Positions 42,680-50,692 of a stretch of DNA of 64,000 bases are shown here, piece after piece. How positions within the stretch are numbered: the stretch's first letter is position 1; every line of letters begins with the position of its first letter. Location: contig NZ_CP133720.1 of the NCBI RefSeq assembly GCF_031326225.1, positions 868,001 to 932,000 of the forward strand, in the 5' to 3' direction. This DNA comes from Undibacterium cyanobacteriorum. Its GTDB lineage: Bacteria > Pseudomonadota > Gammaproteobacteria > Burkholderiales > Burkholderiaceae_D. The translations under genes and the position numbers were made by a program. The notes under the pieces were generated by a model. The model was not told the origin of the DNA and did not search any database. It was given only the letters and a program-made list of their open reading frames with translations.

Positions 42680-45175
42680 TCATTTTACTTCTTTTGCAGG
42701 CGCTTTCGCAGGCTTTGCAGCCTTTGGAGCTGCAGGTTTTGCAGCCGCTGGTGCAGGAGTTGCTGCCGGAGCTGCAGTAGCCGGTGCTGCGGCAGCCGGA
42801 GTTGCACTAGCGTCAGCTGGTTTAGCATCTTTTGCTGGATCTTTTTTGTCCGTGTTCAACGGCATTTTGTAATCCTGCATCATGTCGCCTTGTGGGAAAT
42901 TCATCTTGAACAATTCAACACGTGACTTTGTAATCTTACGTGGCCATGAGTTGTTATTGGTGTCGATGTCCGCTGTTTCCAAATAAGGATCTTGAGTGAT
43001 ACCAACCATAGGTTCGTCTGTCACGATCAACTTTGTGAGCTTCTTGGAGTTGTAACGCCATACTTCTGCTGGAATGCGTTCAACATACTTCTTGCCACTT
43101 TGCAGTTGGATTTCCAAGATCAAAGGCATGACCAAGCCGCCGACGTTGGAGAAGTCAACCAAGTAGAAATACTTACCGGACTTGAGCATGGCTTTTTCGT
43201 TCTCTTCCAAGCTCTTCATCAGGTCGGCATAAGTATTACGATCACGATTCGTTACGGTGAAGTCATCGTGCTCGTTGTAGAAATCGCGCAACTCTGGATG
43301 AGAGTCAAGGCGACGTTCCAACTTGCCTTTGTCAGTTGCATTGGCTGTGGAGATTGGTTCCGCTTGGAACTGTGCACGACGCCATGCTTTTTCTACTTCA
43401 GGATCTTTGCTGGACATGGTGTACTCAACGATGCCATCGATACTGATATCGACAGGGTCTGTTGTGTAGAACCAACCGCGCCAGAACCAGTCGAGATCTG
43501 TGCCGGAAGCATCTTCCATGGTGCGGAAGAAATCAGCTGGTGTTGGTCGTTTGAACTTCCAACGTTGTGCGTATTCTTTAAAGGCGAAGTCAAACAACTC
43601 GCGACCCAAAATTGTTTCGCGCAAGATGTGCAAGCCAGCAGCTGGTTTGGCGTAAGCGTTTGGACCAAATTGCAAAATTGATTCAGAGTTGGTCATGATA
43701 GGCACTTGGTTTTGACTCTTCATGTAGTCAACGATGCCGCGTGGCTCACCGCGTGTGCCAGGATAATTTTCTTCCCAAGCTTGTTCCGCCAAGCTTTGCA
43801 CAAAGGAGTTCAAACCTTCATCCATCCATGTCCATTGACGTTCGTCGGAATTCACAATCATTGGGAAATAGTTGTGACCCACTTCGTGAATGATGACGCT
43901 GATCAAACCGTATTTGGTACGTTTGGAGTAAGTCAACTCACCCGTTTTTTTGTCTTTGGTTGGGCGACCGCCATTGAAAGACAACATTGGATACTCCATA
44001 CCGCCTTGTGGGCCATTGACCGATTGCGCGATCGGATATGGATAGTCGAGAGAGAATTTGTTGTATTGCTCGATTGTATGAATGATCGCTTGTGTGGAAT
44101 ATTGGCCCCACAAAGGATTCGCTTCTTTCGGATAGAAAGACATCGCTAAACCAGTGCTAGTACCTGTTTTGTAACCTTGTGCATCCCAGATGTATTTACG
44201 AGAAGATGCCCAAGCGAAGTCACGTACGTTCTTGGCTTTGAAGTGCCAGGTTTTGCTATCGGTAGCGCGTTTCTTTTCCGCTTCTTCCGCTTCTTTTTGC
44301 GTGACGATCACGACCGGTGTCTTGGCAGTGCGCGCCTGTTTCAAGCGTTCACGCTGTGTCGCGGTCAACACGGTATCGGCATTGGCCAATTCACCAGTAG
44401 CGGAAACCACGTGATCACTTGGTACTGTCAATTGCACGTCGTAATCACCGAATTCCAAAGTGAACTCGCCAGAACCCAAGAATTGCTTGTGCTGCCAGCC
44501 GTACACATCGTAGTAAGCGGCCATACGAGGGAACCATTGGGCGATTTCAAAGATGTCGTTCTTATCTTCTTTGAAGTGTTCGTAGCCATCACGGCCGCCG
44601 AGCAATTTGCCGTTGCCGATGTTGTAGCTCCAATCGATGCTGAACACGAATTGTTGACCTGGCTTCAAAGGCTGAGGCAAATCGACACGCATCATGGTGC
44701 GGTTGATAACGCGCTTGAGTTCTTGGCCATTTGCGCCTTTGACGGAGGCGATTTTGAAGCCACCATCAAAATTTTCACGTTCGTTCAAGACTTCCATGGC
44801 TTGGAAACTCACTGCGTTCGGATTTTTCCAAGCGTCACGTGACGGCAATGTACGTGTTTTATTGGCATCGGAATCTGGACGGAAAATATTCTGATCCAAT
44901 TGCACCCACACATAGTTCAAAGTGTCTGGCGAATTATTGTGGTAAGTGATAGTTTCTGCGCCGGTAATTGCGCGCTTGGACTCGTCGAGTTTGGCACGAA
45001 TGACATAATCAGCGCGTTGCTGCCAGTAGGCATGACCCGGTGCGCCAGATGCGGCGCGGATTGAGGTCGGGGTGGGTAGTAATTCGCCAAGTTGGGCGAA
45101 TTTGTCTTCAATTTTGTCGGCGGCCATCGCCGACATGCTCATGCACAGAAGTGCAATCGAAACTGGCAAACGCAT
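42680..45175 (-). CDS. Exported M1 family metallopeptidase with Ala/Pro/Lys-rich tail
   Basis: An 831-residue aminopeptidase-like enzyme. Sec signal at the start; GGAG eight bases before the ATG. The zinc site is H430-E-V-G-H434 with E453 as third ligand (HExxH-x18-E), and GGMEYPMLSFNGG is the substrate-recognition GxMEN-like motif in altered form. The last 60 residues, after LNTDKKDPAKDAK, are almost only Ala, Pro, Lys and Thr. First gene of a peptidase-DUF6702-TonB receptor operon, which hints at processing of an imported peptide or surface protein. Confidence 0.92.
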   Translation of the reverse strand: MRLPVSIALLCMSMSAMAADKIEDKFAQLGELLPTPTSIRAASGAPGHAYWQQRADYVIRAKLDESKRAITGAETITYHNNSPDTLNYVWVQLDQNIFRPDSDANKTRTLPSRDAWKNPNAVSFQAMEVLNERENFDGGFKIASVKGANGQELKRVINRTMMRVDLPQPLKPGQQFVFSIDWSYNIGNGKLLGGRDGYEHFKEDKNDIFEIAQWFPRMAAYYDVYGWQHKQFLGSGEFTLEFGDYDVQLTVPSDHVVSATGELANADTVLTATQRERLKQARTAKTPVVIVTQKEAEEAEKKRATDSKTWHFKAKNVRDFAWASSRKYIWDAQGYKTGTSTGLAMSFYPKEANPLWGQYSTQAIIHTIEQYNKFSLDYPYPIAQSVNGPQGGMEYPMLSFNGGRPTKDKKTGELTYSKRTKYGLISVIIHEVGHNYFPMIVNSDERQWTWMDEGLNSFVQSLAEQAWEENYPGTRGEPRGIVDYMKSQNQVPIMTNSESILQFGPNAYAKPAAGLHILRETILGRELFDFAFKEYAQRWKFKRPTPADFFRTMEDASGTDLDWFWRGWFYTTDPVDISIDGIVEYTMSSKDPEVEKAWRRAQFQAEPISTANATDKGKLERRLDSHPELRDFYNEHDDFTVTNRDRNTYADLMKSLEENEKAMLKSGKYFYLVDFSNVGGLVMPLILEIQLQSGKKYVERIPAEVWRYNSKKLTKLIVTDEPMVGITQDPYLETADIDTNNNSWPRKITKSRVELFKMNFPQGDMMQDYKMPLNTDKKDPAKDAKPADASATPAAAAPATAAPAATPAPAAAKPAAPKAAKPAKAPAKEVK

Positions 45176-45370
45176 GGTAAGAACTCCAGAAAGTGGAAAA
45201 GGCGGAAAATTATTGCTTGCTTAGACGAAATTTTCACGGTTCTTTGAAGTGATGCGTCGGGAAAAGTTCCTCAAATGCTCCAAATAATCTTGGTTTCCTT
45301 GTGCTTATGCTAAGCGGCTACGGTGATATAGGGGAGTGAGTGTGGAATACCACGACTATCTGGCTTTTTC

Positions 45371-45399
45371 TTGAGAGATTGAGTAGCTTGGATTATATT
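45371..45399 (+). promoter_or_regulatory. Sigma-70 promoter of the MetA-like gene
   Basis: TTGAGA (45371-45376), 17 bases, TATATT (45394-45399). Transcription would start near 45406, about 64 bases before the start codon. Confidence 0.65.
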
Positions 45400-45419
45400 T
45401 GTTGCGGATATTCAATATT

Positions 45420-45444
45420 GCTCACGGTAAAAAGTGAGCTTTTT
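45420..45444 (+). terminator. Terminator-like hairpin in the leader (possible attenuator)
   Basis: GCTCAC (45420-45425) pairs with GTGAGC (45434-45439) and runs into TTTTT, with a second T-run six bases later, between the promoter at 45371 and the ribosome binding site GGGGAGA (45457-45463). Confidence 0.5.
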
Positions 45445-45469
45445 AGTTCTTTTTTTGGGGAGACATGCA

Positions 45470-46312
45470 ATGCCATCATTGTTAAAGCAAGGTGCAACAC
45501 AATTTTGCCGTCGCTCGATCAGTGCGATCGGTCTCGCGCTCCTCGGCTTGAATGCTGCCTCAGTCTTTGCGCAAGAAGCTGCTAAAAGTGAACCGATTGC
45601 GACGGATCGTCCAGATTTTGTAGAGTCGGGTCAGGTCGTGGGTAAGGGGCGCTTTCAGTTTGAAACGGGTTTGAACTTTGACCGCAGTAAAGTCGATGGC
45701 GTGACGCTCAAGAGTGTCAGTAATTCCGCTTTATTGCGTTTCGGTGTCGCCGAAACTTTGGAATTCCGAATTGAGACCGATGGATTCATTCGCGCTACTG
45801 CTTCTGGCTACGGTACTTCCTTGAGTCAAAATGGTTTTGGCGACACTGCGCTCGGGGTGAAATGGCAGATGCAAGATGGTGATGGGGCGAGCGGTCGGCC
45901 AGCAATTGCTTGGCTGGTTCATGCGGATATGGCCAGCGGCTCCAAAGAGTTTCGAGGACAGGGCACTCGACCATCGATTCGTACTGTTTTCGAGTGGGAG
46001 CTTGCTGATGATGCTGCATTTGGCATTATGCCTGGGGTTATGCTTAATCGAAATGATGATGGCAAACGTTATACCATGGGCATCCTCGCGGCGACTTATA
46101 GTCGCCCCCTTACCGACGGTTGGCGCGGTTTTGTTGAGTTGTCTGGACAACAAATCCAGTCGCGTGCCAACGGTGGCAATGTGACTACTTTCGATTTTGG
46201 TGTGTCTCACTTAATTTCTAATGATGTGCAAGTCGATGCGTGGGTCTCCAAAGGACTCAGTAAGGCAGCGCCCGATATCGCCGCCGGCGTCGGGTTTGCG
46301 ATTCGGTTCTAG
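45470..46312 (+). CDS. Outer membrane protein, phenol-degradation MetA family
   Basis: A 280-residue exported beta-barrel-like protein of the MetA-pathway/transporter family. GGGGAGA six bases upstream decides the ATG at 45470. After a signal ending SVFAQ, the family opening ATDRPDFVESGQVVGKGRFQFE is present, then alternating strands, ending in GVGFAIRF with a terminal Phe. Members are presumed channels for hydrophobic compounds; the substrate here is unknown. Single-gene unit with its own promoter and a leader hairpin. Confidence 0.8.
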   Translation: MPSLLKQGATQFCRRSISAIGLALLGLNAASVFAQEAAKSEPIATDRPDFVESGQVVGKGRFQFETGLNFDRSKVDGVTLKSVSNSALLRFGVAETLEFRIETDGFIRATASGYGTSLSQNGFGDTALGVKWQMQDGDGASGRPAIAWLVHADMASGSKEFRGQGTRPSIRTVFEWELADDAAFGIMPGVMLNRNDDGKRYTMGILAATYSRPLTDGWRGFVELSGQQIQSRANGGNVTTFDFGVSHLISNDVQVDAWVSKGLSKAAPDIAAGVGFAIRF

Positions 46313-46421
46313 TCTGTTATCGATCCGTTCACTTCTTCTTAAGTGCATCTCTAAGATTGCATTGCTGACCGCCCGATTCTTCGGAATTGTGGCGGGTAAG
46401 CTGCATTTCACTCGGGAGGTT

Positions 46422-46484
46422 ATGCTTGATACCTCTTTATACGCGGAAATCCCAGCAAAATTCAGTAAAATGACGGATTGTTAA
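46422..46484 (+). CDS. Possible 20-residue peptide
   Basis: GGGAGG precedes an ATG opening 20 codons (MLDTSLYAEIPAKFSKMTDC). No family is recognised. It could be a leader peptide for the coiled-coil gene 75 bases downstream, or chance. Confidence 0.15.
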   Translation: MLDTSLYAEIPAKFSKMTDC

Positions 46485-46558
46485 GTTGCCTCCTCGGTCG
46501 TTGTTCTAGCGCTCGGGTGAAATGATGTGCTCGCACATCTTGATCTGGAATCGCGTGT

Positions 46559-49333
46559 ATGTTCAAACAAATCAAAGAAACTCTGTTCGGGAGCTCAAAT
46601 TCGGGCTATGGGAAGTCTTCATCCAACGAGACTGAGTCGGGGCCAGATCTACGCCAACTGATGCGAAACAAACAGAATGAAGTTTCAAACCAGGTTTCAC
46701 TTGAGAAAAATAGCCAGTTGAGTTTAGGTGGCGAAACTTTGATGCCGAGTTTAGAAGCGAATAGCACGCTGAGCAAACCGAGTGAGAGCGTGTTAGATCA
46801 GATTGATAAAGAATGGGAGCTGCAACAAGCCGCCTACGCTCGCGCCAAGATTGAACGAGACATGTTGATCGACGCGAATACACGTGCTGAATTTGAGCAA
46901 GAGTTGCTTTACAAAGTCCGTACTCGACTCCTCGCCGAAAAGCAGGCCGAGAAATTGGCGAAAGAGCGTCTTGAAAGCGAGCAAAAGGCTCTGCAGGTAT
47001 TGCGGGAACGAGAAGAAGCGGAAAAGGCAAGCTCCGATCTAGAAAACTCGCGCACCAGTGCAGAGCAAAAAGCGTTGGAACTAGCGAAAGAGCGACACGA
47101 GTTGGAAGCTCGCGCCGCAGCTAAAGCCCACGCGCATTTGGGGGCAACTGAGCGTGCAGAAAAAACAGCGCTGGAGCGTCGCGATTTAGAAGAAAAAGCC
47201 GCCGCCGCGGCACGTGAAAGACAGCTGCAAGAAAATGCTTTGATCGCGGCTTCGAAAAGGCGTACTGAAGTGGAGCAAGAGGCCTTGGCTGCGGCTCAAG
47301 CACGTGAGGCTGAGGAACAAAAGTTACTCGAACTCGTGAATCAACGTATCGCCCAGGATCAAGCCGAACTTGTTGCGAGTACAGAACGTAAGCGACTCGA
47401 TGCGAGTACGGAAGCCTTAGCGCGTGAACGTATCGCTAAGGAGCAAGAGGCCGCACAGTTAGCTCGACAAAAGGAACAAGAGGCTGAAGCGGAAATCTTG
47501 CAGAAGAATGCGACCATAGAAGCGGAGAATGCGCTCTTGAAAGCGGCGAGATTGAGTATCGCGGTTGAGCAGGAAGCCAAGGTCAAAGCAACTGAACGCT
47601 TAGTGGTCGGACGTGTCGCCGAGCAACGCGTGCAAGAACGCATCGCCGCGCAGAACGAAGCAGCACAGCTATTGCACGACAAAATGCAGTTGGAAACCGA
47701 ATTAATGGAAGCTGCGGTCGCACTCTCTATGGCAGAGGACGAAGCTGAACGTAAAGCAAAAGAGCAGGTGATGCTCGAAGAACTGGCGGCGCAAAGAGCG
47801 GAAGAACGCGCCATGGCCGACCAAGAAGCTGCACAGCAAACGGCGCGACGTCAAATTGCCGAGGCTGAGCTGCTCGCGCAAACTGAGAAGCGTCGCGGTG
47901 CCGAACAGCTTGCTGCAGAAGCGGCCGCGCATCGTTTGGCTCAAGAGAAGGAGTTGGAGCGCTTGCAAGAGCAGAGATTGCACGAAGAGCGCGAAGCGGA
48001 ACGTCTCGTAAAACAAAGGCAAGAGGATGACCTTGCTGTGATTGAAGCGGAACGTCAACGTCTGGCTCACGAAGAAGCTTTATTGGTCGCTGCCAGAGCC
48101 TTGGCTCAAGCTGAGGCTGCTGCGGAATATACAGCGCGTGAGCGTGTTGCCGCTAGCATCGCGGCACAACAACGCACACTGGAGCGACAACAGGCCGAGG
48201 CTGATGCGCAGCGTCTGTTGGAACAGAGGATCTTGACTGATGCGGAGTTGGTCAAGGTTGCTGAGAGTGAGTTACAACTCAATACACAAGTTGAAAACGA
48301 TTTACAAAATCAGTTGGCCTTACAAAAACAGGCCGACGAGCTTGCGCAGCGTTTGCAAGTGGCTGAGCAAGAAAAACTCGCTAGTTTGCAACGCAAGCAT
48401 GCGTTGAGCCAAGAGCTCGAAGATTGCCAAGTTGCAGTTGTTGAGGAAGAAAAAGTTTTGGCGCAATTACTGCAACAACGACAGCAATTAGAAGAGCAAG
48501 TGACGATCAGCGATACCGATTTCGAGCAAGCACTCGCGATTGCCGAGCAAGAAAAACAGCGCCTTGCACAAGCGCATCAAGCGATTGCGTTGGAACGCGA
48601 CAATATTCAAAAGTTAAAGACCAAACTCAACTTGGAAAAAGAGGCGATCGTGATCGCCAAACAGACTGAGTTAAGGGAACAAGAAGCGCAAAGTTTGGCG
48701 CAGGAGCGTCTCAATATTGAACTCAGTTTGATCGAGCAAGAGAAAGAAAAACTGCGTGCGCAAGATGAGGTATTGCAAGCAGAAGAACGGCGTCGCGACT
48801 TCGAACAACAAGCTGACTTTGCAGCTGCAGAGCGGCAGCGTTTGCAGGAGCAAAGTGAGCTTGCGGAGCAAGAAATAGCGCGGCGAGTGCAGAGCGAACA
48901 GCAATTGCCTCTTGATATCGATCATGATGGAGCGCAGACTGCGAGTGAGCGCATTTCCGAACCGCGGTTAGGGAGTGAATCCGCACAAGAAGCCATTATT
49001 TCGCATGAAACGGCCTTGGTCACTTATGATGCAAAAGATGACTTCGAATTGTATCTGGAAACAGAAAATCGCCATCGTTCGCGTTCCAATATCTTGGTTG
49101 CTCTGGTATTGATCGCAATTGTTGCTGGCTTACTGGGCTACTATTGGTGGCAACAGAAAAATGCGGCAACGAAGACACCAATCAAGACCACACCGCAGAG
49201 CCAAGCTTTGAAGGCAGGTGGTTCGAGTGCCGCAAGTGCTACAGGCGCTGTACCCCAAGCCCCGGCCAACATTGAGCCGACTTTGTTCACCCCCAAACTT
49301 GATCGCAGCTTTGAGAAAATGCCTGCTCAGTAG
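46559..49333 (+). CDS. Giant membrane-anchored coiled-coil protein with 14-residue repeats
   Basis: A 924-residue protein of unknown function. Residues 1-90 are polar and Ser/Asn-rich. From residue 95 a strict 14-residue unit (two heptads; form R-x-x-x-E-Q-E-A-x-x-x-A-x-E) repeats about 39 times without a gap to about 640, and the heptad phase continues to about 780. Units 17-21, 21-25 and 30-34 also resemble each other, hinting at growth by duplication of four-unit (56-residue) blocks. A single membrane helix (844-864) follows, then a 60-residue Ala/Pro/Thr tail. With the basic RHRSR before the helix, the coil should be cytoplasmic and the tail periplasmic. A continuous coil of this length would span about 100 nm. 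It resembles scaffold or cytoskeletal proteins in form only. Confidence 0.85.
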   Translation: MFKQIKETLFGSSNSGYGKSSSNETESGPDLRQLMRNKQNEVSNQVSLEKNSQLSLGGETLMPSLEANSTLSKPSESVLDQIDKEWELQQAAYARAKIERDMLIDANTRAEFEQELLYKVRTRLLAEKQAEKLAKERLESEQKALQVLREREEAEKASSDLENSRTSAEQKALELAKERHELEARAAAKAHAHLGATERAEKTALERRDLEEKAAAAARERQLQENALIAASKRRTEVEQEALAAAQAREAEEQKLLELVNQRIAQDQAELVASTERKRLDASTEALARERIAKEQEAAQLARQKEQEAEAEILQKNATIEAENALLKAARLSIAVEQEAKVKATERLVVGRVAEQRVQERIAAQNEAAQLLHDKMQLETELMEAAVALSMAEDEAERKAKEQVMLEELAAQRAEERAMADQEAAQQTARRQIAEAELLAQTEKRRGAEQLAAEAAAHRLAQEKELERLQEQRLHEEREAERLVKQRQEDDLAVIEAERQRLAHEEALLVAARALAQAEAAAEYTARERVAASIAAQQRTLERQQAEADAQRLLEQRILTDAELVKVAESELQLNTQVENDLQNQLALQKQADELAQRLQVAEQEKLASLQRKHALSQELEDCQVAVVEEEKVLAQLLQQRQQLEEQVTISDTDFEQALAIAEQEKQRLAQAHQAIALERDNIQKLKTKLNLEKEAIVIAKQTELREQEAQSLAQERLNIELSLIEQEKEKLRAQDEVLQAEERRRDFEQQADFAAAERQRLQEQSELAEQEIARRVQSEQQLPLDIDHDGAQTASERISEPRLGSESAQEAIISHETALVTYDAKDDFELYLETENRHRSRSNILVALVLIAIVAGLLGYYWWQQKNAATKTPIKTTPQSQALKAGGSSAASATGAVPQAPANIEPTLFTPKLDRSFEKMPAQ

Positions 49334-49343
49334 AGCCCAGTTG

Positions 49344-49367
49344 GCCACCGCAATGAGCAGCGGTGGC
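49344..49367. terminator. Stem-loop between convergent genes
   Basis: GCCACCGC (49344-49351) pairs with GCGGTGGC (49360-49367) around an 8-base loop between the coiled-coil gene and cdd. No T-run follows directly. Confidence 0.4.
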
Positions 49368-49392
49368 TGAGTCGGTGGAGGCGACGCTGTTT

Positions 49393-49809
49393 TTAGGGTT
49401 GAGCGAGATGCCCTGGGTGAAAAGCGAGAGGAAGCAATGCGCCTGCCGTAGTTTCTAAGATTTCGCCTTGAAGGTTGCCGAGAAGGATGGCTAGATCTGG
49501 CCCACAGAGTTCAAATAGCACTTGGCGGCAAGCACCGCAGGGCGAGATGATTTGCTCTGTATCGGCGACTACTGCGATGGCCTTGAAATCTTCCAATCGA
49601 TATCCGGCTGCGATGGCAGTGCCAATCGCGGTGCGTTCGGCGCAATGACATAAGCTGTAAGCAGCGTTTTCAACATTGCATCCATGAATGCAAGTGCCAT
49701 CTCGTAACAACAGTGCAGCACCAACCTGAAATTGAGAATACGGTGCGTAAGCTTTGCTGCGCGCTCGAGTTGCCTCGGCAATCAGCGCGTGATTTTCGCT
49801 TGAGTTCAT
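49393..49809 (-). CDS. cdd: Cytidine deaminase
   Basis: A 138-residue homotetramer-type cytidine deaminase converting (deoxy)cytidine to (deoxy)uridine in pyrimidine salvage. The zinc site is complete: CHCAERTAIG (Cys and catalytic Glu) and SPCGACRQVL (two Cys). CNVENAAYSLC is the substrate loop. A single gene, convergent with the coiled-coil gene. ACGGGA precedes the ATG. Confidence 0.95.
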   Translation of the reverse strand: MNSSENHALIAEATRARSKAYAPYSQFQVGAALLLRDGTCIHGCNVENAAYSLCHCAERTAIGTAIAAGYRLEDFKAIAVVADTEQIISPCGACRQVLFELCGPDLAILLGNLQGEILETTAGALLPLAFHPGHLAQP

Positions 49810-50074
49810 AATTTCCCGTGAGATCGTTAGTGCTCATTCTGTCAGCGGTGAAATGAGCGGACGGGCAGTGTAGCAGCTTCGTTTTTGTTTTGTCGATGAA
49901 TTCTCGCTATCGATGGCGCTTAGAGACCCATCTAGCTCTATCAGCGTAGTGGGTATATTCGACGAAAGTTGATAATCGTGTGGCGCTTGAAATCAGCGCG
50001 TTTGACTTGCTGATTCAGATATCGCGAGACCTCGATCGATGTGAAGTTGCGACCAATATGGATCTTGCCGGCGA

Positions 50075-50653
50075 TTACTGTGGGCTTGCTTCGGTGTATA
50101 AATGGCGCCGAAAGTTCAAATGTTGTTTGAATTTCTCGCTATTGCGTTTCCACTCGACATAAATGCCATTCGCTTGTTGAAGTGCGTTTTTCTCGTCGGC
50201 AATCAAGGCCTTGAACTCGTTGGCTTGAACGGTGTTAGGTTTGTATTCGCCATTCTTGTTCTGCTGTAGACGCGCCGTGTGCAACACTTGCGACCAACGA
50301 TTACGGCACTCGATCCATCCATTCATTTCCTTGATCGCGATATTTTCCGAGTTTCTATCCATCGATACAGTAGGCAGCAGCGGCAAGCCACAGGTTTGGG
50401 ATAGTGGACGCAAACGAAACTCTTCGTTGAACGAGGTACTTGCTCGCTTCTGTGTGCTGGGCTCGATCGGTTTCAACTCATCGGTATTTGGCTTTGCGAA
50501 AGTTTGGTAGCTTGGTGGTTTGGTGTCGAATAGATGTGTTGGTGCTGTCGTATTCTGACGATGAGCCAATATCGAAAAGAGGACAAAGCATAATGCACTA
50601 AGCGACAGTATGCTTTGTACGATAGTTTTAGAGCTTGGATTGTGATTGAACAT
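50075..50653 (-). CDS. Hypothetical exported or membrane-anchored protein
   Basis: A 192-residue protein with one N-terminal hydrophobic helix (about residues 12-30), then a Pro/Thr-rich linker and a charged C-terminal half with three Cys (QTCGLPLL, WIECRNRW). No family is recognised. It follows the M56 peptidase gene by 39 bases on the same strand and so is probably the third gene of the BlaI-controlled operon; the C-terminal region of the M56 protein shares a similar composition (NENKLHEIAYYTEQ-type helices), so a link is possible but unproven. Confidence 0.6.
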   Translation of the reverse strand: MFNHNPSSKTIVQSILSLSALCFVLFSILAHRQNTTAPTHLFDTKPPSYQTFAKPNTDELKPIEPSTQKRASTSFNEEFRLRPLSQTCGLPLLPTVSMDRNSENIAIKEMNGWIECRNRWSQVLHTARLQQNKNGEYKPNTVQANEFKALIADEKNALQQANGIYVEWKRNSEKFKQHLNFRRHLYTEASPQ

Positions 50654-50692
50654 ACAAATCCGTCCCGCTTGGCAAATCTAGCTGAGAAAAAA

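Noticed and set aside
42651..42872. Plus-strand frame encoding an Ala/Gly/Phe-rich peptide
   Set aside because: It is the complement of the Ala/Pro/Lys-rich tail of the M1 peptidase and has no independent support.
42992..44842. Long open frames on the plus strand (42992-43681, 43706-44149, 44177-44842)
   Set aside because: They lie antisense to the clear M1 peptidase gene, have no recognisable domains or ribosome binding sites, and follow from its codon usage.
46559..49333. TolA or an SMC protein as identity of the coiled-coil protein
   Set aside because: The membrane helix is at the C-terminal end, not the N-terminal as in TolA, and there are no Walker motifs as in SMC proteins.
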